A DNA stretch of 64,000 nt from Panonychus citri. Taxonomy: Eukaryota; Arthropoda; Arachnida; Trombidiformes; Tetranychidae. The stretch is taken from the NCBI RefSeq assembly GCF_014898815.1, contig NW_026515449.1, positions 17,020 through 81,019 on the forward strand, written 5' to 3'. Within the stretch, counting starts at the first letter, position 1, and each line of letters opens with the position of its first letter. The notes under the pieces are model-generated. The model worked only from the letters and a program-made list of their open reading frames with translations. It was not told the DNA's origin and made no database searches. This document shows, in pieces, positions 12,288 to 22,814 of the stretch. Both the position numbers and the translations under genes were made by a program.

Positions 12288-12824
12288 CTAATTGTAACAA
12301 GCCTGAGTTACTCCACGTCGAGCAACAAGCATATTCAATGTTGGGAATTTCTTTATATATTCAATGGCCTTTTTATGAGTCACCATTGTGAAATCGTAGC
12401 CATTACACTGTAATATTTTGTCCCCAATTCTTAATCCCGATCTCCATGCTGGACCTTCAGTGTTTACACTTGTCACATAGATTCCATTGTCAGTGAACCC
12501 CTGAGGCGATTGATGATAATCTTGATCAATTCCTCCTCCAATTGAGAAGCCACATTTCATTATTTCTCTGCCATATTCATCGTAACCAATTTCCTTTTGT
12601 AATTTAATTGGAATCTAAAATAATCAATCAAATATGAGAATTAAAGTAAAAAAGTTAACGTTTACAACTTTAAATCAATTGAGATTATTAAATTTTAAAA
12701 GGATCTTTTAAATGACAAAAAAGAGACAACAACCAAAGGAAAAGGTTTGAATGAGATGAGGAAGAAAAAAACTCACCGAAAGACATTCGATTGCTGTTCC
12801 TGGTTCATGTTGAAAAGATGACAT
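12288..12824 (-). CDS. TAX1BP3: TAX1BP3 (TIP-1) homologue, single-PDZ protein, 2 exons
   Basis: Exon 1 is 12824-12777 (16 codons, MSSFQHEPGTAIECLS), the intron has GT-AG ends, and exon 2 is 12614-12288. Together they give 124 residues, the same length as human TAX1BP3. The single PDZ domain fills most of the protein. It has the carboxylate-binding loop in GFSIGGGIDQD, then NGIYVTSV, GPAWRSGLRIGDKILQCNG and FTMVTHKKAIEYI, all typical of TIP-1. The family is a cytoplasmic PDZ inhibitor that binds C-terminal peptides of partners such as beta-catenin and Rhotekin (family knowledge). A fragment of exon 2 and its intron edge recurs at about 13578-13665. Confidence 0.93.
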
Positions 12825-14086
12825 GATCAATTTAATGGAGATAAATTGACAATTAGATTTAAATCACGATTAAATTATGAACTAATTTATAATACTTTGG
12901 ATTTGGTTAACATGAAGGATGACAATCTGCTAACCAAACTCTGGTTTAGGCTTAAAGGTTGACAACAACAACAAAAGACTTGCAGCTGATTTTTTGCCAA
13001 CATTTTGTTGTTTTCTGTAGTCATGGCTACTTAACCAAGGAAATTGAGTCGAGAAATGAAATTTAAAATTAACTGTCACCATTAAAATTAATTCGATACA
13101 ACTTTGCTTACCTTTTATTGAATCGGGTAAAAGTCCATATCAACACAGAATCAGTGATGAAAATATATTTTCAAATGTGAGATAATATCGACTTATATGA
13201 GTTGATATTATCTAAGTAATATTGCTTAGAAAGTTTAATTGTCTTAGGCTGATTGTTTACTTTCATTGGTAATTGATTGTCATTTAAATTAACCATCGAA
13301 ATCTGATTAATCTGGTTAGGTGTGTAGCTGTAATCGAAACTAGTGATACAGTTTTAGACTGATAATCTATCTAATAGATGGAGGTAAAAATCCATTGAAG
13401 GTGTCAATAAATTGAATAACCTAATCGGAAAAAAGGTTGGACTCTGGCTTGATTTTGATTTAATTTTTCTCGAAAACGGTTTTATCAATTAAATCAATCA
13501 ATGTATTATTATCATAGGCCAGACTGTTACTAATAAGACAAAAATCGTTTCAATTGTTCAAACCATTTTCGAGAAGCTGTCGTAACCAATTTCCTTTTGT
13601 AATTCAATTGGTATCTAACAAGATATTCAATCAGATATAAGAATTAAAGTTTTTTATTAGGCTGAGTAGTAATTAATGTCCGTTTTTTGATTATCGAATC
13701 TTTGATTTTAATTATCTCAATGATTCTAAAAGATTTTAATTTAATTTTTTTTGACTAAATGATTAAGTAGACTATCAACAATGATTATCAACAATTAGCG
13801 CGACAGTCAAAATTTTTTTAATTGTTCAATTAATTAACTTAATTGTTGCCCATTTTCGACAAAAGTCGGACCTTTTATTATAAATTGGCCTGGAAATCGA
13901 CCTGATTGACCTGAGGTCAAGCAAAATATATATATGAAATAATAAGAAAATTTTAATATCTACCGAATGGCATAAATAATTTTAATTATTCGTTAGATTA
14001 TCGACACTATGAGGAGATTGATATAAGTAATCTTACCAATTTACTATGGTATTACTTTTCTTATCGAGGTACATAGAATAATGATG
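12825..14086. other. Intergenic region with a TAX1BP3 exon fragment
   Basis: Mostly AT-rich. At 13578-13665 there is a near copy of the exon 2 start and adjacent intron of TAX1BP3 (12586-12660, CGTAACCAATTTCCTTTTGT), in the same orientation and non-functional. Around 13350-13420 is a relic of the sequence that precedes the CD36 copies (ATAGATGGAGGTAAAAA). Confidence 0.55.
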
Positions 14087-14368
14087 CTAGAGTAATGGTT
14101 GGTCGTCACTTTGATCGTTAGTCTTTGGTTTACATATTTTACCATCAGGCGAGTCATCATCGCCAGTAGGAAATTTACCACCAGGCCTACGTCCCTTAGG
14201 ACTTTTACCATCAGGCGAGTCATCATCGCCAGTTGGAGATTTACGACCAGGATGAGCAAGACGAACTTGTCTCGAGGAAGTACCAGGAGTTGTATAAAGG
14301 CCAAATGATGAAGCAACGGCGATTAAGGCAACAGCGATCACGATAATTTGGAAAACATTTAAGTTCAT
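14087..14368 (-). CDS. Small secreted repeat protein, 93 aa, unknown function
   Basis: A single-exon frame from ATG at 14368. Residues 1-21 form a strong signal peptide (VFQIIVIAVALIAVASSFG). The mature part is short and highly charged, with the unit PTGDDDSPDGK occurring twice, separated by SPKGRRPGGKF. At DNA level this is a 63-bp direct repeat (14143-14171 and 14206-14234). One cysteine lies near the C-terminus. A TATA-like box (TATAAAAAGG on the minus strand) lies at 14492-14483, about 120 bp upstream, similar to the spacing in the silk genes. The alternating Asp/Ser and Lys/Arg blocks could suit a silk-coat or salivary protein, but this is speculation. I do not recognise a family. Confidence 0.6.
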   Translation of the reverse strand: MNLNVFQIIVIAVALIAVASSFGLYTTPGTSSRQVRLAHPGRKSPTGDDDSPDGKSPKGRRPGGKFPTGDDDSPDGKICKPKTNDQSDDQPLL

Positions 14369-15656
14369 GATGAGATAAATGGAATCTGTATATTTAACAC
14401 AAGACTAACAAAAATTTAAACTTGTTGATATTTCGATCAATTGGTTTACGATGATAATAATATCACTTCAACAAAAACTCAACCTTTTTATATTAAAACC
14501 ATAGAAAACTATTTATGCAAATGGTTTAAAATAATTGCTAAGCAACAAGTGAAACTTATTCACCTGTCATAATACTTGGATTCCCATCTAATATGGAACA
14601 ATATACCAATTCACTGAACGATCTTTAAAAAGATCATCTTAGAATATTTTTGCAGGTCAATAATACAATTCAAGGATATCAAATATTATTTATATAAACT
14701 TTTAACTTCTACTTTTGATTTAATCAACTATAAAATGGTTTCCCTTTATGATTTCAATGACTCAGAAAAATTCAGTTACGTTTGAATAAATTATTTGTTA
14801 TTGATTAAAAACTAGTTACAACTGGTTTTGTATGTGTTAGAAAAAGCAACTTATTTAGTTGTATTCAAATTTACTCGAAAAATTGTCAAAAATTGGTTAA
14901 AAGTTGCTCTTCATTTACTTGATTATTTTTAAGAGAAAAATGTCTCATCACTTGATAATCTCAATACTGTGGTCAATTCTCGCCTGCAACTATTCGATTG
15001 CGTTAATTACTTTTAATTAATTAAGCTATCAACTTAACTTGCAACTGTAGCAATCAAGTTGTTAACCAACTTTTCTTTAATCATCTTTTCCTCTCCTCTT
15101 TATTTGTATTGCCCATTTAGTGGCAAGTTCTGGGATTTAAATTATTAATTGTGACTTTTTAAAGGTGTGATTAATCAATTTCATCTTGAATTTCCAGAGA
15201 ATTACATTGAAAAAAGTTAAAAGTGATTAAATGATGGAAAAAATTGAGAAATTTTCTTTAGATAAATTAGTTGATATTCTAACTGCTAGATGGCGTTTGA
15301 AGTTCATTTTTTTCTACACTGTACTACAACAGTTGAGGAATTTTTTTTAACTACAGTTAATTGTTGTGGGTTTGATTGTTACAGTTAAAAGGAAAAGTTT
15401 TGCTAATTTAATTGTTGCAGGTTTTAGAGCCATTGATTAACTTTATTGAGAAATAATTTTACTTATTGTAATGCTTATGATTGATCAAGTTTTTCATGTT
15501 TACAATTGGAGCTAAATTGAATTGGTGAAATGATGATGATGGTGAAAGAGAAGGAGGAAGATAATATTAGTTGCTGATTATTGGATCACCATTTTCTTGG
15601 TTAAAGAAACATTCAGGTTGTAGATGATGATGATTAGGATGATAAGGATGAAAGTT
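14369..15656. other. Intergenic region without recognisable genes
   Basis: AT-rich, no plausible coding frame on either strand. The first 130 bp carry the promoter of the small secreted protein. Confidence 0.5.
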
Positions 15657-16123
15657 TTTACTTCACCTTCACACCTCCTGATCAGGGAATGTCATCAAAC
15701 ACTATTTGCTCAGGTGAGACTAAGAGAGAAAAACAATGAAAAACAACACTACAGAGGTGATTTCACTTAGGGAAAGTTGGTCTTCACAGTCTCCTCCTGG
15801 TGGATTAGTACCTTTAGGCTTGGAAAAGGTAAGGTGTTAGTTCACCTTTTTTTTAAGAAATTAACCTTTTCAGTTATGTAGGGGGCGCTGATAATTTCTC
15901 TAAGTGAAGTTTCTCTAAGTGAAATCACCTCTGTATTAACTTTCCAGAATCAAAATAATCCAACTAATTATCTTGTTAATTTTTTTCCATAGACAAAAAG
16001 TGTCTTAACGCTCGACAAATTAAATTCAAGTTCTCCGGAGAGTCCGTAATCACGAGTAAGATTGAAAAAGTACGAGCAACTATCGACTCGGCTTATGCTA
16101 AAGCTAAATCCATACTATTATTA
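15657..16123 (+). pseudogene. Scrambled fragment of the orphan gene (copy B), split by a MITE
   Basis: 15657-15750 matches the end of exon 4 and intron 4 of the 5436-9292 gene (TTTACTTCACC...CAGGTGAGACTAAG). After the inserted element, 15936-16037 matches the rest of intron 4 and exon 5. At 16038 it jumps to exon 3 sequence (GGAGAGTCC...GTAATCACGAGTAAGATTGA, parent near 7890). It has the same 3'-then-5' order and the same end point as copy A, so the two fragments descend from one rearranged ancestor. Not translatable. Confidence 0.85.
15752..15933. mobile_element. 182-bp MITE with 19-bp inverted ends and TA target duplication
   Basis: The ends are CAGAGGTGATTTCACTTAG and its reverse complement, each flanked by TA (15750-15751 and 15934-15935). 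It lies inside intron-4-derived sequence of copy B that is uninterrupted in the parent and in copy A. There is no coding capacity. The TA duplication suggests mobilisation by a Tc1/mariner-type transposase. Confidence 0.85.
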
Positions 16124-16521
16124 CAGTGTTTCCCGATTGAAGAAACCAAACTTTCAAATGTGAAAACCTTTTTTTCATTTGAAGAAACCAAAAATAAAAA
16201 TTCGCTTCTAGTTTTCATTTGAAGAAACCAAACCATAAAATGAAGAAACCAAGTTTTCATTTGAACAAACCAAAACGACTTTTAATTGTGATTAATTAAT
16301 TCTAAGTCGAAATTAAATTTAAATCACATGTATGATGATTTTGAATATGAAACTTCATTTCTAAATCGATTTTCGCTCTAAAATTAATAATCAAAAAATG
16401 AAGGTCCGAAGTCTCGTATCATTGATCTCAATTGGTATACGAGTAAAACCATTGGGGTTTCTTCAAATGAAAACTTGGTTTCTTCATTTGGTGGTTTAGT
16501 TTCTTCAATCGGGAATCACTG
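16124..16521. mobile_element. 398-bp MITE with CAGTG-type ends, TA duplication and internal motif repeats
   Basis: Left end CAGTGTTTCCCGATTGAAG, right end the near-perfect complement, with TA on each side. Inside, a motif close to TTTGAAGAAACCAAA is repeated several times near both ends. Copy A at 10150-10170 preserves the empty target (CATACTATTATTATAATTAAG). Removing the element and one TA from copy B restores nearly that sequence. A deleted relative is at about 52512-52566. Confidence 0.88.
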
Positions 16522-17094
16522 TATAATGAAGATATTTATGTCTTAGATGAAGGTAAAAATCTATTGTAGGTCTCGATGAATTGAATAGAAATGGATATTA
16601 ATCCCAATCAATCTGAGTTATTGTCCAATGCATGATAAATGCATGTTAATGTATTAATCATTACAGATGATTAACTTGATACTTGGATATTTTTTCATAT
16701 TCAAAATCATTTCCTAAGGAGAATGTAAACCAAATTTTAGTTTTGAGTTAAAAGTTGAAACTTTGTGTATTTGTAGGGCTACAAATATGAAGTCCAAATA
16801 TATTTATTTCTTTCGGATCTGATCAGCAGTTTTCGAGAAAATCTATGTTGAAACTTCAGGTCACTTTTTATCCGTAACGATAAGTTTTCAGATCATGAAT
16901 TTTTATTGCACCGACAACTTTTCATGCCGTTTCATTTCAATATACATTATTATTGAAATTAATAATTAATATAATTAAAAATATGAAATTCACAAAAGCA
17001 TAAAGATCAAAATGATTCAGAATATCGAGTGGTTAACATGGTAGTTGTTAATGATCTCCTTATTCATATTTGATAAAATCTTTCACAATTATTA

Positions 17095-17649
17095 TCGGGT
17101 GGGCAGAAAAGGATGTAAACTCAGTATAAAACATAGGGCTATTAACACGAAAGTAACTTTTTTAGAAAGAGAAAGGTTGAAAATGGTAGAATCCCAATTT
17201 TTATGTTTTAATTGCTTAAATTGTCGTCGCAATTTAGTTAATTGTTAATTTGTCTATGGGATTTTTAACATAGGGATTTTTTGGTTCACCTTTTTTAGCA
17301 TCCAAAACTACTATGGCGAATTTTGAAAAAAATGCCATAACTTTTAGGTCTTTTAATTTAACAGAACCAAGTTTATCCTAACGATTTTTACTTAAGCTTT
17401 GGATTGGCATTTTTTTCATCCCTGTAAAGTGACCAGAAGCCGATTTATAGGGGAAAAAGGCCAATTTTCGACGGAAAATTAACCTTAATTTTGGATTATA
17501 ATATCCCAGAGGTCAGAACTTTTTAAATCGTAAGAGTTTGGTCAACATCATTTTCAACCTTCTACTTTCTAAAAAAATTACTTTCATGTTATTCGCCCTG
17601 AGTTTTATACTGACAAGTTGTGAGTTTACATCCTTTTCTGCCCACCCGA
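17095..17649. mobile_element. 555-bp MITE with TCGGGTG ends and TA duplication
   Basis: Inverted ends of about 30 bp begin TCGGGTGGGCAGAAAAGGAT and are flanked by TA at 17093-17094 and 17650-17651. No transposase frame; the open frame across its left end is chance. The terminal TCGGGTG is shared with the element at 52584-53074. Confidence 0.85.
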
Positions 17650-18137
17650 TAATAATTTTCGTGGCTATGGAGTCAAATCGTTAATTACGGAGTAGTTCAC
17701 TCACTTGGTATCTATTGATTATCTAATTTGTTTCGAATACCATGAAGATGAACTAATTGTTTATAGTTAATCCTAATTGTAATGGAAACTAATTAAGCAA
17801 TTTTAGATTGATAATTTATCTGATAGATGGAGGTAATGGAAAGTGTGAATGAATTGAATTAATCTGATTCAATTTGAATTATTGTCTCTCGAGCATAAGA
17901 GATATTAATAATTATTGATATTTATTCGTGCTCACAATTAATGATATGTAAATTTGGAACATTTCGAATTTTTTTATTATAATAATTCTTTCTCTGTGCT
18001 GTTTATTATTGGTGGTTTAATTTGGTTGTTGAGTTTGGAACTGAATCTTAATTGTGATGAATTTAAAGAAAATCAAATAGTTATGATTACGAAGAAAAAA
18101 ATAATGCTAAAAGTTATAAAAAAAAGAGATTGAGAAT

Positions 18138-19552
18138 ATGGTAGACTCTAAAAAGTCGGGTCGCCCTTTATCGGTCAAGTTCATTCGTTATGGAGTGATT
18201 TCTGGGATTCTTGGAACTCTATTCGCTGCCCTCCAACCCTGGGCCATAGAAAAGGTCATCAATTAAATTGTTATTTTATTGTTATTAGAGAGCAAAGATG
18301 GAAAGAGGTAATTGAATTCGGTGAAAGGACAATCAAATATTACGAGTGGCGTAATTATCAAATTCTGTACGAACAATCAAACGGATCTTGGGATCAAGAG
18401 ATTACTGTTCTTAATCCATTTGTAGCTTCAACTGTGGCAATTGTCGGAGATAAATTGGAACAATTAATTCCCATCCCATTGGCTGTCAGTCCTTTCGTCT
18501 ATTCAGTTGTTTCTGTGGTTCTATTTGTCCACAGTCAGAACTTTTTCCTTAAAACTACACCTCGAAGTCTTATAACTGGACTTCGAGTTAATCTTCTGGA
18601 CACAGTGACCACTCTTCTCAAACCTCTCGAACTGTTGGGCATTATGGCTTCCGATGTATTTCTAACGTCAGAATTACCCAATAATTCAATTGGATTTCTA
18701 AATAGCCGAATTGATCATTAATTTGAAACGAATATTGAATTTTCATATCAAATTAAGATAAGAACTTGAATCATAGGCTCGAATTAATAGTTAATGATCG
18801 TGAACTTCCAGCTTGGAAATTAAGATGCAATTGTTTCATGAGAAAAAATTAAATAATGATAATTGTTAGATTTTTGATCAGATCGATGGATCAATGGACT
18901 GGATCTGAATGTAATACCCCTCGAGGGACTGATGGAATCCAATTTCAACCCTTAATTGCAAGAAAAACTAGATTAACTGTGTTCATTTCTGACATTTACA
19001 GGTAAGTTAACTAGCTTGTAACTATTCAACGATCAATTCAATGATCTATTCAGTGGACAATTTAATTGGATTGTCCACGAATTGATTAGCTAATAACTAG
19101 AAAGTTAGAAACTATTAATATTCAAAAACGTTTAGATCGTTGGATTTGACTTATGTCGGGGATTCTGATTATTTCGGGATTCCTGGATTTAAATATGTTC
19201 TTGGACCTGAAGTATTCGACCCTCCGAGTGTTAATCCAGCCAATGGATGTTATTGTGTCCATACAAGGGAAAAGAAATCACGATGTGAACACTATGGTCT
19301 CCTCGATTGTACCGGTGGATTTTCTGGGCCTCCGATTATACATAATAACTAGGCCGCATTTTCTCGACACAGACTCAGAAGTTCAGGGACAAGTTGACGG
19401 TCTATCGCCAGATCCAGAGAAACATGAATTCTACTATTATTATCTCCATAGCTCCAAAGGTCATCTTATCGGTTTTCTATCTCGTCGCTATTGGTGGTTG
19501 GGCAGCTTTTATCGGTGGACTTATATACCTTCTCGTTCGTAAGCTCAGGAAG
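18138..19552 (+). pseudogene. CD36/SCARB-family receptor copy 1, decayed by internal deletions
   Basis: Aligned by eye to the intact copy at 22815-25152. The exon 1 remnant (18138-~18262, MVDSKKSGRPLSVK...) ends in a deletion that removes the rest of the exon and its splice donor. Exon 2 is 18289-~18711, and its 3' end plus part of the next intron is deleted (GAATTGATCATTAATTTG). Exon 3, 18882-19001, is intact. Exon 4 (19136-19552) has a frameshifting insertion near 19338 and a deletion of about 190 bp near 19440 that removes the last part of the ectodomain. Exon 5 is absent. CD36 motifs remain (FFLKTTPRSL, CYCVHT, PHFLDTDSE). It is the upstream half of the first receptor-silk tandem unit. 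Confidence 0.9.
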
Positions 19553-20032
19553 GTAAACTCATTAATTTTCCATTTTCACTATAAGTGATTGACTAATTCA
19601 TTTATCTCGTTAATAACATTAATGTTATAGTATTAATAATTACTATTTATTCTATATAAGTCTAAATGTGGACTAACTTCCAACTTTCACAGCCATCAAA
19701 TAAAAAATCGAGCATAGATAAACATTTACTAACGTGTGCAGAAAAATTATGGAACTTATCAACTTATTAAGGTTGCTTGGAATTTACTTGGAATTGAAAT
19801 TTCAATTCAGTTACCAGAAAATATCATTCGGTTGTAATTTTTTTTACAATTTAACATTGGTGAGAACTGTTCCCGTTTTCATTTGATTGTAAATTCAATT
19901 TACAAAACGGTGACAAACAAAAGTGACTTTGATAAAATGTAGATGTTTATCACTGAGTATTTTATCAGCTTGATATCTTTTGATTATTACATTACGATTG
20001 TCATAGATATAATCTAATTTATGTTTGAGTTT

Positions 20033-20465
20033 GTTCAGGTAACTTTAGCGAGGCCAAAATAACACGTTGATATGTTAGAAAATCAAATAAAAGGCGAAAT
20101 CGTTTGAAAAGAAAAATCATAGTTAAATAAAATTTTAGGTAAGATGAGCGTTAATGGTTGGAGGTGGAGCCAGTGGTTATTCAACACACTTATCGATGGT
20201 GTCCATTAGTTCAAAGTGTTGAAATTAAGCTGAATTTTGGGTTAATTGTGCTTTGATTGTCCCAGGCCTCCGGGCCTTCCTCTGTCGATTTTGACCCTTT
20301 TAATGAAGACCTAACCTAACCTAATTTAAACAAACACAGGGATAAGTGTGTTGGATAGCTATTAGCTCCACCTCCAACCATTAACGCTCATCTTACCAAA
20401 TTTTAATCTGAGTAAGTGAACGTTTCGAGCAGTTAAAATTTAAAGTATTAATCACGATTAAAACA
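20033..20465 (+). promoter_or_regulatory. Silk-gene 5' module of S2, interrupted by a MITE
   Basis: GTTCAGGTAACTTTAG at 20033-20048 and the TATA box ATAAAAGG at 20097-20104. The conserved leader is split at 20138-20397 by an inserted element and resumes at 20398 up to the ATG at 20466. The insert lies between the TATA box and the start codon, so if transcribed from this TATA it would sit in the 5' UTR. Confidence 0.7.
20138..20397. mobile_element. 260-bp MITE with long inverted ends and 8-bp target duplication (hAT-like)
   Basis: The ends are GGTAAGATGAGCGTTAATGG and complement. The inverted match continues with few mismatches for about 55 bp (through CAACACACTTATC). It is flanked on both sides by AAATTTTA (20130-20137 and 20398-20405), an 8-bp duplication as made by hAT-type transposases. 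The interior contains CCTAACCTAACCTAA and GGCCTCCGGGCC. A partial relative lies at about 50905-51003. Confidence 0.88.
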
Positions 20466-21056
20466 ATGAGTTTCAAACCATTTATGGTCGTTAATTTCTT
20501 TTCGCTCACCACTATATTCATGGTTCTTATGCCATCTTTATCCCACCAATATACTGGTTCTGGTCTTGGTGCTGGTTCAGCTTTTGGTCCTGTTGCTGGT
20601 TCAGGTTTTGGTTCTGGTGCTGGTTCTGGTGGTTATGGTCAGGGTTCTGGTGCTGGTTCTGGTTCTGGTACTGGTGCTGATTCAGGTTTTGGTCCTGGGG
20701 CTGGTCCTGGTGGTTCTGGTCAGGGTTCTGGTGCTGGTGCTGGTTCAGCTTTTGGTGCTGGTTCTGGTGCTGGTTCTGGTGCTGGTTCTGGTGCTGGTTC
20801 TGGTGCTGGTTCTGGTGCTGGTTCTGGTGCTGGTTCTGGTTATGGTCAGGGTTCTGGTGGTTGTAGTCAGGGTTCTGGTGCTGGTGCTGGTGCTGGTGCT
20901 GGTTCTGGTGCTGGTGGTTATGGTTATGGTCAGGGTGCTGCTGCTGCTGCTGCTGCTGCTAGAGGTCAGTCTCAAAGGGGAGTTTCAACAACCTCCACCA
21001 ACCAAACATCCTTAGCTATTGAAAACTTTCAGCAATTTGGATCTCAATTGAGATAG
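20466..21056 (+). CDS. Silk-like gene S2, 196 aa, Gly/Ala/Ser repeat, no C-terminal domain
   Basis: ATG at 20466 gives the shared silk start (MSFKPFMVVNFFSLTTIFMV), a likely signal peptide ending near residue 27. The body is made of GSGAG and GYGQGSG units, six GAGS units in a row near residue 100, one Cys (GGCSQGSG) and a poly-Ala run of eight at about residue 160. The last ~35 residues (RGQSQRGVSTTS...QFGSQLR) do not match the spidroin-like C-terminal domain of the sister genes, and none is found downstream. It is an intact single-exon frame following CD36 copy 1. It could be a functional silk or coat protein that lost its assembly domain, or a truncated copy. The long VLVLVL and STRTST frames overlapping it are shadows. 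Confidence 0.75.
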   Translation: MSFKPFMVVNFFSLTTIFMVLMPSLSHQYTGSGLGAGSAFGPVAGSGFGSGAGSGGYGQGSGAGSGSGTGADSGFGPGAGPGGSGQGSGAGAGSAFGAGSGAGSGAGSGAGSGAGSGAGSGAGSGYGQGSGGCSQGSGAGAGAGAGSGAGGYGYGQGAAAAAAAARGQSQRGVSTTSTNQTSLAIENFQQFGSQLR

Positions 21057-22814
21057 TAAATCAATTCATTTTGTTCGAAAATTGAGTTTTGTTGTACACC
21101 GAAGTTATTTAGTATAAATTTTATTAGAAAATAGAATAAAACTGATTCGGATACAACACAAGTTTAGTTTTGTCGATGAAACAAATGAAATAAGACAATT
21201 TATCTTAGTATATAAAATAAAAAGAATAGAAAATGTAAAAAGTTTAAGAAACTTTACTTGACTCTTAATAAAATGTGAGTGTCGTTAGAAAGGAAAAGCT
21301 TGGGTTTTTAAAGGAAGAAAATAGCCGTCATCATTCAATCATTCGATTTAGTTAAATTACTAACTATTTATGTGTCTAATTAATTAATATTATAAATAAT
21401 AAAAATCTAAATCTGCTTCTTGATGATAAAATTTCTTTTCATGACCTTACATACATTATGAAATATTATCAATAAAGAAAAGTGAACTTAAAAATTTCGA
21501 TCTATTAATGTCAATAGTAAAAAAATTCTCATTTATTATGTGTCACTGTGTGAGATAGTCTGGATAAATTTCGGACAATGAGGTCACAATCCAGTATTCC
21601 ATCCTGAACCATAACTAGTATTCGAACATTAAATTATCTATCGAACTAGAACTAGATCACCAAATAGCGTTTGATCCAGCCCACGTACCATAACCAAGGC
21701 CAGTATCATACAGTTTGTTCATCAATTGTGTGCTAGGGTTTGATTGTTGATAACATTTTTATTTGATGTCGGATTCAAAATTGCTTTTCAAATTAGATTC
21801 AGCAATATTGAATTAGCTGATTGAGCACGTTCACAACATAAAATCCTTTACCACCGCGCTGTGAAACCTGATCTTCTTTGTTCATCAGTTCATAAACAAA
21901 AAAATAAGACCAAAAAGTACTAGTTGTCAGTACCGAATTCAGAGAAATTCTGATTATTCATTCCGATGAGTCATGAATCTTCAGATTTCAAAAATTGTAA
22001 TAAAAATGAAAGTAGGCTAAATTCAATTGAATTCTCAATTTTATTTGATAGCTTATCTGGAGACAATTACTTGATGAAAATATCATCAAGTTTCTTAACG
22101 AATAAAAAAATATCGAGGCCTTGCATGTTTTTCGTGAACACACTGTATCTCTGAACACATCTCTTACCATTTTTATTTGTATCCATTTTAATCGAAACTA
22201 ATGATGAAATTTCAGATTGATCATCTATCTCATAGTGGCGTAATTATCAAATTCTGTCAAATTTAATTTAATTATCAAATTTTGATAATCTATCTCATAG
22301 ATGGAGGTAAAAATGCATGAAAAGTTTCAATGAATAGAAGTGGAAATATAATCGTAATAGATCTGAATTATTGTTACCGTTTATTACAGAGTGGTTTATT
22401 CACTTGATGTCTTTCGATTATTGAATTTGTTTCACATTGCACCATAAAGATGAATTAATTGTTTGAGTTATAGTTAATCACACTTGTAATGGAAACTAAT
22501 TAAGCAATTTTAGATTGATAATCTTTCTGATAGATGGAGGTAATGGAAAGTGTGAATGAATTGAATTAATCTGATTCAATTTGAATTATTGTCTCTCGAG
22601 CATAAGAGATATTAATGATTATTGATATTTATTCGTGTTCACAATTAATGATTTATGAATTTGGGACATTTTGAAAGTTTTTATTAATAATTCTTTCTCT
22701 GTGCTGTTTATTATTAGTTGTTTATTGGTTTTGGAACTGAATCTTAATTGTGATGAATTTAAAGAAAATCGAATAGTTTTAAATGCTAAAAGTTGTAAAA
22801 AATAGATTGAGAAT
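21057..22814. other. Intergenic, with possible reverse silk relic and CD36 upstream repeat
   Basis: Between 21590 and 21720 the minus strand carries short silk-like words (TTGGTTATGGTACGTGGGCT; GGTTCAGGATGGAATACTGG), a possible decayed silk fragment. From 22470 to 22814 the sequence repeats 17790-18137 (TGATAGATGGAGGTAATGGA), the shared upstream region of the two CD36 copies. No gene. Confidence 0.55.

Noticed and set aside
17045..17248. 67-codon ORF
   Set aside because: It spans the left terminal repeat of a MITE and has no recognisable features.
20566..21015. Long VLVLVL-type frame and antisense STRTST frame in S2
   Set aside because: They are out-of-frame readings of the GGTGCTGGT repeat; the silk frame has the ATG, signal peptide and shared promoter.
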